The notes: generated by a model not told the origin, from the letters alone. A stretch of DNA of 43,185 bases from an uncultured Prevotella sp. (GCA_937874345.1 CALNBT010000165.1:1-43185), one strand, 5' to 3'; shown: positions 1 through 8,569, numbered from the stretch's first letter. Program-made: numbers and translations.

Positions 1-444
1 CAGTATCTGTTCTGCATGCTCTTTTACATTGATTTCTTTCGGTGAGATGATACGTTCAATCTTTCCTTCTTCATCAATAATGAAGGTTGTGCGGAAAGTT
101 CCCATATATTTCCTTCCATACATATTCTTCTCGCCCCAAACACCAAATGCATTGTTTAATGTCATATCGGTGTCTGCTATCAGTGGAAAAGGCAACTGGT
201 ATTTTTCAATGAACTTTTTATGTGAAGCTTCGTCTTGTACACTTACCCCCACTACAGCATATCCTTGTGCAAGGAATTGATGGTAGTTGTCACGCAAGTT
301 GCAAGCTTCAGAAGTACATCCTGGTGTGTCATCCTTTGGATAGAAATACAATACCAACTTTTTGCCTTTGAAATCAGACATCTTCAATTCATTTCCATCT
401 TGGTCACGTCCCAGTAATTCTGGGGCTTTGTCTCCTATATTCAT
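1..444 (-). CDS. bcp: Thioredoxin-dependent thiol peroxidase (BCP/PrxQ-type peroxiredoxin), 3' end cut by window
   Basis: A cytoplasmic peroxiredoxin that reduces hydrogen peroxide and organic hydroperoxides using electrons from thioredoxin. The start is the ATG at 444 and the frame is open to base 1 with no stop, giving 148 visible residues of a family usually about 150 long, so only a few C-terminal residues are missing. The protein opens MNIGDKAPELLGRDQDGNEL. It carries the peroxidatic motif DDTPGCTSEAC with Cys43 as peroxidatic and Cys48 as resolving cysteine, the C-x4-C spacing of E. coli Bcp. The motif after it (NLRDNY) is also typical. The nearest upstream gene is the aminotransferase, 147 bases away on the same strand, but a Bacteroidetes-type promoter lies in that gap, so bcp probably has its own transcript. 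Identification is firm. Confidence 0.95.
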   Translation of the reverse strand, partial: MNIGDKAPELLGRDQDGNELKMSDFKGKKLVLYFYPKDDTPGCTSEACNLRDNYHQFLAQGYAVVGVSVQDEASHKKFIEKYQLPFPLIADTDMTLNNAFGVWGEKNMYGRKYMGTFRTTFIIDEEGKIERIISPKEINVKEHAEQIL

Positions 445-497
445 AGCTATTTTGTTTTAATGTAATACATTGGGTGGCAAAGCCATCCATTTATTGA

Positions 498-529
498 CGA
501 AGATAAACAAAATAGTTTAAACTAACAAC
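498..529 (-). promoter_or_regulatory. Candidate promoter of bcp
   Basis: Read on the minus strand, GTTG (529-526) is followed after 20 bases by TATCTTCG (505-498), one mismatch from the Bacteroidetes -7 consensus TAnnTTTG. The predicted transcript start is near 494, about 50 bases before the bcp ATG. The element spacing is the same as at trmB in this window. Inferred from consensus only. Confidence 0.45.
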
Positions 530-591
530 ACCTTACAGCATTTTAACTGGCAATAAGACAAAAAATGTAATGAGAAAGTATTTATGAGAAA

Positions 592-1695
592 TCAGCCATT
601 AAATTCATTTAGTGCCTTGACGATGGTCTCTGTTTCTGTATCTGTGAGGGTTTGATTAAGAGGTATACTCAATTCCTGTTGGTGGATTTGTTCTGAAACA
701 GGAAATGAAAGATCGTTCCATTCACGATAGGCCAGTTGTTTGTGGGGTGGAATAGGGTAGTGAATGGTGGTCTGTATTTCATGGTTCTGCAAGAAAGTTT
801 GCAGATGGTCACGTTGTTTGCACAAAACAGGGAAAATATGCCAAACACTATCCAGTCCTTCTACTTTTGGCAAGATGAGTAATGGATTGATGATGTGATC
901 AAGGTAATATCGGGCGATATCTTTTCTTCTGGCGTTTTCGGCGTCTACGTACTTTAGCTTCACATTCAGAACAGCAGCTTGAATCTCGTCCATTCGGCTG
1001 TTCTTGCCCTTATATGGGAAGACATATTTGCGAGAAGATCCATAGTTACCCAATGAGCGAATCACTTCTGCAAGCTCTTTGTTATTTGTTGTCACGGCAC
1101 CTGCATCGCCTAAAGCACCTAAGTTCTTACTGGGGTAAAAACTGTGTCCGGCAGCATCGCCCAAAGATCCTGTTTTTCTCCCATCATTTGATAAACAGCC
1201 ATGTGCCTGCGCATTATCCTCAATCAGTTTTAAATCATATTTTTCACAGATTTTATGGATTTTCTCCGTGTAGGCACATCGGCCATATAAATGAACGATC
1301 ATGATTCCCCGAGTACGTGGCGTAATGGCTTGTTCGATGAAACGATCATCTATTTCGAGTGTTTCCAATCGGGGTTCCACCAGTACAGGTACAAGATGGT
1401 TGACGGTAATGGCAAGAATGCTGGCAATATAGGTGTTGGATGGAACGATGATTTCGTCTCCTTCTTTTATCACACCCAATTCGATATAGGCACGTAGGAT
1501 AAGAGTAAGCGCATCCAATCCATTGGCGCAACTCACACAATAGGAAGTCCCGATATATTCAGCGTAGCTGAACTCAAAAGTGTCAACGGCCTTTCCTTGT
1601 AAATACCATCCGCTGTCTACTACCTCTTTGACAGCCTGTTGAATTTCAGCTAGATGACTGTCGGTTACCCGTTTCAAGTTTAAGAATTCTATCAT
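592..1695 (-). CDS. fdtB: DegT/DnrJ/EryC1/StrS-family sugar aminotransferase (FdtB/QdtB-like)
   Basis: A PLP-dependent aminotransferase predicted to aminate C3 of a dTDP-3-keto-6-deoxyhexose, using glutamate as donor, to give dTDP-3-amino-3,6-dideoxyhexose. I chose the ATG at 1695 (367 aa) because it forms an ATGA overlap with the stop of the upstream gene and yields the family-like start MIEFLNLKRV; an ATG at 1704 adds three residues. In the longer numbering, the PLP-contacting Asp163 lies in IEDNAQAHG and the Schiff-base lysine is Lys193 in FYPSKNLGALGDAGAV. The neighbours (3,4-ketoisomerase and rmlB) are what point to a C3 aminotransferase rather than a C4 one; sequence alone would only give the DegT family. 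It is the last gene of a four-gene overlapping cassette. Family certain; exact sugar (Fuc3N or Qui3N type) not resolved. Confidence 0.88.
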   Translation of the reverse strand: MIEFLNLKRVTDSHLAEIQQAVKEVVDSGWYLQGKAVDTFEFSYAEYIGTSYCVSCANGLDALTLILRAYIELGVIKEGDEIIVPSNTYIASILAITVNHLVPVLVEPRLETLEIDDRFIEQAITPRTRGIMIVHLYGRCAYTEKIHKICEKYDLKLIEDNAQAHGCLSNDGRKTGSLGDAAGHSFYPSKNLGALGDAGAVTTNNKELAEVIRSLGNYGSSRKYVFPYKGKNSRMDEIQAAVLNVKLKYVDAENARRKDIARYYLDHIINPLLILPKVEGLDSVWHIFPVLCKQRDHLQTFLQNHEIQTTIHYPIPPHKQLAYREWNDLSFPVSEQIHQQELSIPLNQTLTDTETETIVKALNEFNG

Positions 1696-2630
1696 GGTAT
1701 CCATTCGTAAGTGTCATAACAGATGCCTCTTCCTCCAAATCCTTCCTTTTGGAAAATCAATGATTTGTTCAGTTCCAGGCCTCCCTTTTCGGTTGATTTT
1801 CCAAAGTCAAAGTAGCGGTAATGGGTATATTCAATATGGAGTATCTGATGGAAGATCGCATCGATGACACCATATTTCTTTCCTTCAAGCGATGCCGAGA
1901 TGTACTGCGTATGAACCACTTGAGGGGTTATGTACAATACGGTTCCTCCCAATATACACTCGTCCTTTCGGGCAACAAACAACTGTATGTTTTCTGGGAA
2001 TTGTCTCTTTAGCCATTGTATTTCTGCCAACGAATGAACGGGCTGGGCATGGTATTTTTGCGAGAGATTGTCTGTCAGTATCTCCCAAAATGCCGCATAA
2101 TTTTCGCTTCTTTCAATAAGGATGTTATGATGGATGCATCTGTTGATACCTTCTTTTCGTCCTTGTCGCCATGTCAGTTGTCTGTCTAAAATGATGGTTG
2201 ATGAGATGTCTCTTGCTACCACTTGCGCATGGCATACCCGCCAGATCGCGTATAAGTCTTCTTCAGCCGGTAATTGGTGATAGATTGAGGGGGCAGGACG
2301 GTAAACAACCTGATGGATGTCGGCTGACCTTAGATAGGTGTTGAGTTCTTCAAATAAAGTGACAGTCGATGCAGCTGTAACCTGTCGATTCATGATCAGA
2401 CCGCCATATGTAAGTCCAAAATGTGAATAAAGCGTATGGTCGATGACATGTGCTGGGAGTAAAGCATATAATTTTCCCTTGAGATAGAATAGCAGGGAGA
2501 AATCGGTAAATCTGTCTTCGTGATATTCCATATAGCCTCTGTCAAACAGAAATGTGGCATTCTTTGCAGTTGCCACATAACTGTTCCAGACCTTTGCATC
2601 GGCTTTGGTATATCGACGAATCTCAAACAT
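1692..2630 (-). CDS. FemAB/GNAT-like N-acyltransferase, likely acts on the amino sugar
   Basis: A 312-residue protein that I recognise as belonging to the broad GNAT/FemAB-like fold (BioF2-type acetyltransferase domain, PF13480-like). The supporting features are the N-terminal segment MFEIRRYTKADAKVWNSYV, the overall length for a double-GNAT-fold protein, and a C-terminal half with LFVARKDECILGGTVLYI and ISASLEGKKYGVIDAIFH, a typical arrangement of the second GNAT half. It has no signal peptide or membrane segment. It lies between the ketoisomerase (8-base overlap) and the aminotransferase (4-base overlap), so it most likely N-acylates the 3-amino-3,6-dideoxy sugar nucleotide. Characterised dTDP-Fuc3NAc and dTDP-Qui3NAc pathways use a left-handed beta-helix acetyltransferase (FdtC/QdtC) at this step; that family is absent here. 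The acyl donor is unknown and the assignment is by context. Confidence 0.65.
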   Translation of the reverse strand: MFEIRRYTKADAKVWNSYVATAKNATFLFDRGYMEYHEDRFTDFSLLFYLKGKLYALLPAHVIDHTLYSHFGLTYGGLIMNRQVTAASTVTLFEELNTYLRSADIHQVVYRPAPSIYHQLPAEEDLYAIWRVCHAQVVARDISSTIILDRQLTWRQGRKEGINRCIHHNILIERSENYAAFWEILTDNLSQKYHAQPVHSLAEIQWLKRQFPENIQLFVARKDECILGGTVLYITPQVVHTQYISASLEGKKYGVIDAIFHQILHIEYTHYRYFDFGKSTEKGGLELNKSLIFQKEGFGGRGICYDTYEWIP

Positions 2631-3045
2631 TTTCCTTTTTTTGAATGTATTCTATGAATGCATCGTATGCTCGGATGTAATCCTCTTCTTGAAACAGTTC
2701 GGATGCCAATACCAGACACACTGCTCCTGAAGAAAAATCATCCAATGTCCGCCAGGTATCTGTGTCTACAAACAGTCCTTGGTAAGGATGATTCATGAGA
2801 ACCGATTCCTTTTCTTTTCCGTTATCCAGGGTTACGTGGAAACTTCCGCTCAACGCAATGATGACTTCCTGGCATCGTTTGTGGGCATGTCCACCGCGAT
2901 TTTCACCTGCCGGAACGTCATAGACCCAGTAAACCCGTTTAATATCAAACGGTACATCTTGATTCTCCTCGGCCACGGTAAGATTGCCACGTGGGTCAGT
3001 AATTTTTGTTAGATGGATGATTTTTGTTTTCAATGGCGACTGCAA
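2623..3045 (-). CDS. fdtA: dTDP-4-keto-6-deoxyglucose 3,4-ketoisomerase (FdtA/QdtA cupin family)
   Basis: A small cupin enzyme predicted to move the keto group of dTDP-4-keto-6-deoxy-D-glucose from C4 to C3, giving the substrate for the neighbouring aminotransferase. The visible family marks are DPRGNLTVAEE near the N terminus and the cupin active-site run RGGHAHKRCQEVIIALSG with the catalytic-type histidines His53 and His55. The reading frame contains no ATG before the conserved region: the start must be TTG, either at 3045 (140 aa, directly abutting the rmlB stop) or at 3033 (MKTKIIHLTK, closer to typical family starts). The stop overlaps the acyltransferase start by 8 bases. Whether the product is the galacto (FdtA) or gluco (QdtA) isomer cannot be told from what I can see, so the symbol is a family label. 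Confidence 0.88.
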   Translation of the reverse strand: MQSPLKTKIIHLTKITDPRGNLTVAEENQDVPFDIKRVYWVYDVPAGENRGGHAHKRCQEVIIALSGSFHVTLDNGKEKESVLMNHPYQGLFVDTDTWRTLDDFSSGAVCLVLASELFQEEDYIRAYDAFIEYIQKKENV

Positions 3046-4194
3046 TTATCGGTTTCCATACATTTGGTCATAATACTTTTGGTAGTCACCACTGGTAACC
3101 TCTTGAATCCAAGATTGGTTTTCGAGGTTCCATTGAATGGTCTTGACAATACCGTCGGCAAATTTTGTTTCTGGATACCATCCCAAATCGTTTTTGATTT
3201 TGGTGGGGTCAATGGCATAACGCTGATCGTGTCCAAGGCGATCGGTTACAAAAGTGATCAGATCGTCGTTAATCCAGTCAATGCGAATCTCTCCATGAGC
3301 ATCGAGTTCCTTTTTCTTGAGAACGTTTCTCAAATCTTTATGCTCGACCATCATGTCATGAATGGTTTTGATGGTGAGTTTTACGATGTCGATGTTTTTC
3401 ATCTCGTTGTGCCCACCGATGTTGTACACTTCACCTTCTTTCCCTTCGCGAACCACCATGTCGATGGCCTTGCAGTGGTCTTCTACGTATAGCCAGTCAC
3501 GAACGTTCTCGCCCTTACCATAAACCGGAAGTTTCTTCCCTTCAAGAATATTGTTGATAATCAACGGAATGAGCTTCTCTGGGAAGTGATAAGGTCCATA
3601 GTTGTTTGAGCAGCGGGTGATGCTGACGGGCATGTGGTATGTATCATGGTATGCCATGACAAACATATCTGCACTGGTTTTTGATGCGCTGTAAGGACTG
3701 TGAGGGCACAATGGCGTGTTTTCTGTAAAGAATCCGTCTTCGCCCAACGAGCCATAAACCTCATCTGTTGATACTTGATGATAACGCTTTCCGGCTTTCC
3801 AGGATGGATAGCCTTGTTCATCTTGGCCAGTAACCCAAGCACGTCGTGCTGCATCGAGCAGGTTCTGTGTACCTAAGATATTAACCGACAAGAACAGCTG
3901 TGGGTCTTCGATACTTCGGTCGACATGACTTTCGGCTGCAAAGTTTACCACATAATCGATATCATTCTCAACAAACAATTTGTCGGCAAGCTCACGGTCT
4001 CTGATATCGCCTTTGACAAAGACACAACGCTTGTGGTCGATGTCATCCTTGATGGTTCCCAAGTTTCCTGCATAAGTAAGGGCATCAAGGATGATAATCT
4101 TGATAGCTTCGTTACGATACTTGTTGTTCAGCAAATATTTGATAAAGTTAGCACCAATGAAGCCTGCAGCTCCTGTGACAAGATATGTTTTCAT
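3046..4194 (-). CDS. rmlB: dTDP-glucose 4,6-dehydratase
   Basis: A short-chain dehydrogenase/reductase-type enzyme that converts dTDP-D-glucose to dTDP-4-keto-6-deoxy-D-glucose with bound NAD+. At 382 aa it is slightly longer than the usual roughly 350. The Rossmann motif GAAGFIG is at residues 8-14. The active-site triad region is STDEVYGSL with Thr143, Asp144 and Glu145, the residues that act in 4,6-dehydration, and YSASK gives Tyr168 and Lys172. NAAESHVDRSI-type and RCSNNYGPYHFPEKLIP segments are also standard for RmlB. It is the first gene of the cassette; fdtA begins at the next base after its stop. No rmlA, rmlC or rmlD lies in the window, so dTDP-glucose must come from a thymidylyltransferase elsewhere. 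The 160-base upstream gap has no convincing promoter, so it may be read from the yfcE-like gene upstream. Confidence 0.96.
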   Translation of the reverse strand: MKTYLVTGAAGFIGANFIKYLLNNKYRNEAIKIIILDALTYAGNLGTIKDDIDHKRCVFVKGDIRDRELADKLFVENDIDYVVNFAAESHVDRSIEDPQLFLSVNILGTQNLLDAARRAWVTGQDEQGYPSWKAGKRYHQVSTDEVYGSLGEDGFFTENTPLCPHSPYSASKTSADMFVMAYHDTYHMPVSITRCSNNYGPYHFPEKLIPLIINNILEGKKLPVYGKGENVRDWLYVEDHCKAIDMVVREGKEGEVYNIGGHNEMKNIDIVKLTIKTIHDMMVEHKDLRNVLKKKELDAHGEIRIDWINDDLITFVTDRLGHDQRYAIDPTKIKNDLGWYPETKFADGIVKTIQWNLENQSWIQEVTSGDYQKYYDQMYGNR

Positions 4195-4354
4195 ACAAAT
4201 ATGGTTTTAATTCTCGCTATAGAAGAATCTCTTGGTCTATCATGTGGGAGGAGATTTCTTAGGAAGAGAGAAATGTCAGTTATGTGCTTTATTTTAGAAT
4301 TTATTTATAATGAATAGCAAGATACAAATGGCTATTTTAGCTGTCCGATTCTTT

Positions 4355-4894
4355 CTATTCTGGTTTCTTCTTTGAAGTGGCAGAGAAAGGTTTGTTTCTT
4401 GATGAGTCGCTTAATGTAATAACTTCACAATCGGTGAATTTATTGCCTTCGATGATTAATCTTATCAAAGTTCGATCTTGGTGCCACCCCTGAAGTCCGG
4501 CAGCTCCGGGATTGATGTGCAGCATATTCAGTGTTTTATCGAATTGAACCTTGAGAATGTGTGAATGGCCGCAGATGAAGAGTTGAGGAGGTGAGGCATA
4601 CAGCGACCCTCTGATGGAAGGCTCATAATTACCGGGATACCCACCGATATGCGTCATTAGAACCTCTACATCTTCGCATTTAAAACGAATTTTGTCTTTG
4701 AAAATTCTACGTAAATCACCTCCGTCACAATTTCCATAGACGGCTCTTAGAGGGGTAATGGCCGCCAGCTTTTCGGCAACTTCCATGGAACCGATATCAC
4801 CGGCGTGCCAAATTTCATCGCATGATTCAAAATATTTGGCATATTTATCGTCCCAATAAGCATGGGTGTCGCTGATGATTCCTATTTTCTTCAT
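4355..4894 (-). CDS. YfcE/MJ0936-type metallophosphoesterase
   Basis: A 179-residue calcineurin-like phosphoesterase of the small YfcE/MJ0936 group (PF12850), a cytoplasmic dimetal enzyme active on phosphodiesters in characterised relatives; the physiological substrate is generally unknown. The metal-binding signature is complete: SDTH (Asp9, His11), HAGD (Asp33), GNCD (Asn55), MTHIGG (His82) and GHSH (His110, His112). The last 15 or so residues are basic and low in complexity (SSRNKPFSATSKKKPE), beyond the normal fold. It follows the kinase-like gene by 63 bases and probably belongs to the same minus-strand transcript as the MATE transporter. Family assignment is firm, role unknown. Confidence 0.9.
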   Translation of the reverse strand: MKKIGIISDTHAYWDDKYAKYFESCDEIWHAGDIGSMEVAEKLAAITPLRAVYGNCDGGDLRRIFKDKIRFKCEDVEVLMTHIGGYPGNYEPSIRGSLYASPPQLFICGHSHILKVQFDKTLNMLHINPGAAGLQGWHQDRTLIRLIIEGNKFTDCEVITLSDSSRNKPFSATSKKKPE

Positions 4895-4957
4895 TTATGA
4901 TGCATTTTAAACCGATTGTTTTATATAGACAGACCCCACGAGAGGGTTCTTCTTTTT

Positions 4958-5584
4958 CTACAGATTGAATCGTTCCCGAATGAAACTGGCGATAAACTGT
5001 TCGCTCTTTTCCAATCCCAATACGCTGGTATTGATACATAGATCATAGCTGCAAGAATCTCCCCACTTCTTTCCTGTGTAGTAGTTGTAATAAGCTGCCC
5101 GTTCATTTTCCTTCTCATTGATGAATTTTTGAGCTGCTTCTGAGTCGATATTCTGACGTTCACGCACTGTTTTTATACGTTCTTCCATATCGGCAGAAAT
5201 AAAAACGTTGACAGTATTGTCAAAATCTCTCAATACATAATCAGCAGCACGACCCACAAAGATACAGTTTCCTTGACGTGCGGCTTTCAAGATAGCGTCG
5301 CTTTGAATCTGAAACAAGCTTTCTTGTGAAAACTTATTGTTATAGAAATTGTCGTCACTAATCAAAGGAGTATGCATATGAAAGAGTGATTGGAAAAAAC
5401 CTCTGTGTTCATCATTCTTTTCAAAGAACTCTTTGCTAAATCCACTTTCCTTTGCGGCAAGGTTGAGGATTTCCTTGTCATAACATTTGCAATCAAACTC
5501 CTTGGCCAACATTTGGGCGATGATGCCCCCACCGCTGCCAACTTGGCGTCCAATGTTAATAATCATGTTGAATTTGTCTTTCAT
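4958..5584 (-). CDS. Cytidylate kinase-like family protein
   Basis: A 208-residue P-loop protein of the cytidylate-kinase-like family (PF13189), widespread in anaerobes and distinct from the canonical Cmk; the true substrate is not established. The N terminus INIGRQVGSGGGIIAQMLA is the variant P-loop of this family, followed by CYDKEIL and the central CIFVGRAADYVLRDFDN and VFISADMEERIKTVRERQ segments that correspond to the NMP kinase CORE and LID. The start at 5584 overlaps the 3' end of the MATE gene by 29 bases; an internal ATG at 5566 would reduce this to 11 and also gives a family-like start (MIINIGRQ). Either way it is probably translationally coupled to the transporter. Confidence 0.87.
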   Translation of the reverse strand: MKDKFNMIINIGRQVGSGGGIIAQMLAKEFDCKCYDKEILNLAAKESGFSKEFFEKNDEHRGFFQSLFHMHTPLISDDNFYNNKFSQESLFQIQSDAILKAARQGNCIFVGRAADYVLRDFDNTVNVFISADMEERIKTVRERQNIDSEAAQKFINEKENERAAYYNYYTGKKWGDSCSYDLCINTSVLGLEKSEQFIASFIRERFNL

Positions 5585-6944
5585 TGATAGCTGATTTATG
5601 TTGTAATTTAAATTTCTTGATGTTATATGCCAATATCGCTAGCGCCACAAAAACAGCAATAAAGTCAGACGCTGGAAGTGTTGCCCAAACGCCAGTGATA
5701 CCGAATATTGGTGGAAGGACAAACAGTAGGGGTAACAGGAATATCAGTTGTCTGGAAAGCGACAGAAAGATACTGACCTTTACTTTTCCGATACACTGGA
5801 AGAAATTGGTGATCACGATTTGAAGTCCTACCAGTGGATACAGTAGCATGTCAATACGAACACCTTTCACCGCAAAATTGATAAGAGTCGGGTCGGTTGT
5901 GAAAAGGCTGACGGTTTGGTAGGGAAGAAACATAGCAATGGCCCATCCAATGCTCATAACAAAAAAACCAGCAATCATAGACAGATACAATACCTTCATC
6001 ACACGGTCCAACTGCATCGCCCCGTAGTTATAGCCTGCAATAGGCTGCATTCCTTGGTTTATTCCCATCACGAATAATACGAAAACGACACCGATACTAT
6101 TGGCGATTCCATAGGCTCCCACGGCTAAGTCGCCACCATATTTCACAAATTGGTTGTTCATGAAAATGACCACAATACTGGCACAGGCATTGATGAGAAA
6201 AGGTGAGATGCCGATTCCAACGATTAACTTGACCAAATCAAGTTTCAGTCGGTAGATGCCCCGTTTAAAATGTAACAGCTCTTTCTTATCGTTGAAAAGG
6301 GTCAGTTGCCAAATCATGGCACAGGTTTGTGAAATCATCGTTGCAGACGCTGCACCTCGGATACCCCATTTGAACCAAAGAATGAAGATTGAATCAAGCA
6401 GAATATTCATCGCCACGGTGAACATTGTAGCGTACATGGCATGTTTTGGCTTTCCAGACGACCGCAATAAGGCATTCATTCCAAAATACATATATGTAAT
6501 GACATTGCCAGCCAAGATAATCTGCATGAAATCACGAGCGTAAGGAAGGGTAGCATCGCTTGCACCAAAAAAACGAAGGATAGGGTCTAGGAATATCAAC
6601 GACAACATACCATAAATTAAGCTGATGAGGATATTCAGTGTCACTGTGTTCCCCAAGATATTTTCAGCGGTCTTGAAGTCTTTCTGTCCCAACTTGATAG
6701 AGATCGAAGTGGATGATCCAACGCCTATGGCCGCCCCGAATGCAGCCGATAGATTCATAAAGGGAAAAGTGATGGCCAGTCCTGAAATGGCCAGAGGACC
6801 CACCACCTGCCCAATAAATATTCGGTCAATAATATTATATAATGACGAGGCTGTCATGGCGATGACAGCGGGTATAGCGTATTGCACCAATAGCTTACCA
6901 ACAGGTTTGGTTCCTAATTCAAGTGTTGCTTGCTGTTGATCCAT
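5556..6944 (-). CDS. MATE-family multidrug/toxic compound efflux transporter
   Basis: An inner-membrane antiporter of the MATE family (MatE, NorM/DinF superfamily) that expels cationic drugs or metabolites using a sodium or proton gradient. The start is taken as ATG at 6944 (MDQQQATLELGTKPVGKLL; 462 aa); the longer frame to 6956 needs a TTG. It has about 12 hydrophobic helices. The first contains the hallmark PAVIAMTASSLYNIIDRIFIG, and the second half repeats the pattern with GINQGMQPIAGYNYGA, the family signature that ends the second MatE domain. It heads a minus-strand group with the cytidylate-kinase-like and phosphoesterase genes, with no obvious functional tie. Substrate cannot be predicted. 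Confidence 0.93.
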   Translation of the reverse strand: MDQQQATLELGTKPVGKLLVQYAIPAVIAMTASSLYNIIDRIFIGQVVGPLAISGLAITFPFMNLSAAFGAAIGVGSSTSISIKLGQKDFKTAENILGNTVTLNILISLIYGMLSLIFLDPILRFFGASDATLPYARDFMQIILAGNVITYMYFGMNALLRSSGKPKHAMYATMFTVAMNILLDSIFILWFKWGIRGAASATMISQTCAMIWQLTLFNDKKELLHFKRGIYRLKLDLVKLIVGIGISPFLINACASIVVIFMNNQFVKYGGDLAVGAYGIANSIGVVFVLFVMGINQGMQPIAGYNYGAMQLDRVMKVLYLSMIAGFFVMSIGWAIAMFLPYQTVSLFTTDPTLINFAVKGVRIDMLLYPLVGLQIVITNFFQCIGKVKVSIFLSLSRQLIFLLPLLFVLPPIFGITGVWATLPASDFIAVFVALAILAYNIKKFKLQHKSAINERQIQHDY

Positions 6945-6969
6945 TGTAAAATTCAATCTTTAATCTATG

Positions 6970-6977
6970 CAAAAGTA
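6970..6977 (-). promoter_or_regulatory. Candidate -7 element for the MATE gene
   Basis: The minus strand reads TACTTTTG, matching TAnnTTTG exactly, about 25 bases before the ATG at 6944. I see no TTG at the -33 spacing, so only half of the promoter signature is present. Confidence 0.45.
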
Positions 6978-7085
6978 CACAATTATTTTGAGTTTTGGTT
7001 CTGCTCCTTCCGTGTTTTTCCTGTAACAGTGATTCTGTTTCGAGGCTTTTCTAACAAGGCAATACATTCTTTCAAAAATTAATCG

Positions 7086-7093
7086 TATTTTTG
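7086..7093 (+). promoter_or_regulatory. Candidate -7 element for xseA
   Basis: TATTTTTG matches the Bacteroidetes -7 consensus TAnnTTTG and ends 27 bases before the xseA ATG. No TTG lies at the expected -33 spacing. It faces away from the MATE promoter in the same 176-base divergent gap. Confidence 0.5.
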
Positions 7094-7120
7094 TGCTTAG
7101 AATTCAGTTAAATTCAAATA

Positions 7121-8419
7121 ATGGATAAGGCCCTGACTTTATATGAACTCAACAATCTTGTAGGTTTGACATTGCAGACTGTCATGCCTGACGAATATTG
7201 GGTCGAGGCAGAACTGTCTGAAGCCCGCGAGGTGAGAGGCCATTGCTACATGGAACTGATTCAGAAAGATGAACAAACACATACCCCTGTTGCCAAGGCT
7301 TCTGCCAAGTGTTGGAAAAACAAATGGATGGTGATAAGGCCCTATTTTGAACGAGTAACAGGTCAAACCATCCATCCCGGAATGAAAGTGTTGCTTAAAG
7401 TGTACGCCAATTTTCATGAGGCGTTTGGTTTTTCCTGGATTGTCACCGATATCGACCCGGTCTATACAATGGGTGATATGGCTCGCAAACGTATGGAAAT
7501 CATTGCTCGATTGAAAGAAGAAGGGGTGTTTGACATGCAAAAAGAACTTCATCTTTCTCTTTTTGCTCATCGAGTGGCTGTTATTTCGAGCGAAAATGCA
7601 GCGGGATACGGCGACTTCTCTCATCAATTAGCAGATAATGCCTCGGGCTTCAAGTTCTCTACGAAACTTTTTCCTGCTGTGATGCAAGGCGAGCAAGTTG
7701 AGCAAAGTATCATTGGTGCACTGAATGAAATCAATGAAAGAGTTGATGATTTTGATGTGGTCGTCATTATCAGGGGTGGTGGTGCCACGAGTGATTTGAG
7801 TGGATTTGATACGTTGGCCCTGGCTGAAAACGTTGCCAATTTTCCATTGCCGGTCATTACCGGTATCGGTCACGACCGCGATGAAAGTATTCTTGATATG
7901 ATTTCTTTTCAGCAAGTGAAAACACCGACCGCCGCTGCTGCATATTTGATAGAACATTTAAGCGACACACTGCAGCGAATAGCAGATGTGCAGGAAGAAA
8001 TGGTAAACATCATCCGTCATCGGATGGAAGTGGAGATGCTTCGGTTTAATAGGTTGGCAATGAAAATCCCATTGTTGTTTTCTCGTGTGAAGGAGGCTCA
8101 GGCAGAGCGTTTACAGCTGTTCTCTGCTCAAATCATGGCGATGATTAATCGTCGCTTGATGAACGAGAGCCATCGTCTGATTGTCTTGTCAAATCAATTG
8201 TCTCCCTTGGCCGAGAAGAGAATAACCAATGAATGTCACCACCTGGAGATGCTCGAGCAGCGATGTCGATCTCTTGACCCGAAGCGATTACTCAAAAAGG
8301 GATACAGTGTGACCCTTCATCAAGGGCATGTTGTCCGCGATGCTCGGATGTTGAATGAGGGAGACATTGTTGAAACGCGTTTGGAAAAAGGGACATTCAA
8401 GTCGATTGTAAAAAAATAA
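7121..8419 (+). CDS. xseA: Exodeoxyribonuclease VII large subunit
   Basis: The large catalytic subunit of exonuclease VII, which degrades single-stranded DNA in both directions into oligonucleotides and acts in repair. It is 432 aa, typical for the family. Residues about 1-100 form the N-terminal OB-fold (LTLYELNNLVGLTLQ, EYWVEAELSEAREVRGHCYMEL). The exonuclease core carries VAVISSENAAGYGDF, VVIIRGGGATSDLSGFD, PLPVITGIGHDRDESILD and VKTPTAAAAYLI, all diagnostic. A long helical segment follows (about 285-400), ending in the conserved LKKGYSVTLHQGHVVRDA. The small subunit gene follows 150 bases downstream. Identification is certain. Confidence 0.97.
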   Translation: MDKALTLYELNNLVGLTLQTVMPDEYWVEAELSEAREVRGHCYMELIQKDEQTHTPVAKASAKCWKNKWMVIRPYFERVTGQTIHPGMKVLLKVYANFHEAFGFSWIVTDIDPVYTMGDMARKRMEIIARLKEEGVFDMQKELHLSLFAHRVAVISSENAAGYGDFSHQLADNASGFKFSTKLFPAVMQGEQVEQSIIGALNEINERVDDFDVVVIIRGGGATSDLSGFDTLALAENVANFPLPVITGIGHDRDESILDMISFQQVKTPTAAAAYLIEHLSDTLQRIADVQEEMVNIIRHRMEVEMLRFNRLAMKIPLLFSRVKEAQAERLQLFSAQIMAMINRRLMNESHRLIVLSNQLSPLAEKRITNECHHLEMLEQRCRSLDPKRLLKKGYSVTLHQGHVVRDARMLNEGDIVETRLEKGTFKSIVKK

Positions 8420-8569
8420 ATGGGACTGGAGTGGGCTATTGTAAATTTAATGTTACTAGATCAAGATGCCGATGGTCAAAAATTCTAAATTTTTAGCTTC
8501 TGGATGCTATGAATCGATGATGACATTCACAATAAGAACAACTTTAAATCCTCTAAAAACCAGATACTT

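Noticed and set aside
4195..4354. Possible rmlB promoter (TTTG, 21 bases, TAAATTCT on the minus strand)
   Set aside because: The -7 part matches only partly; too weak to list as a feature.
8420..8488. A 22-codon frame starting in the ATG that follows the xseA stop (TAAATG)
   Set aside because: No family resemblance, short, no separate start signals, and typical of chance frames in a 150-base gap between xseA and xseB.
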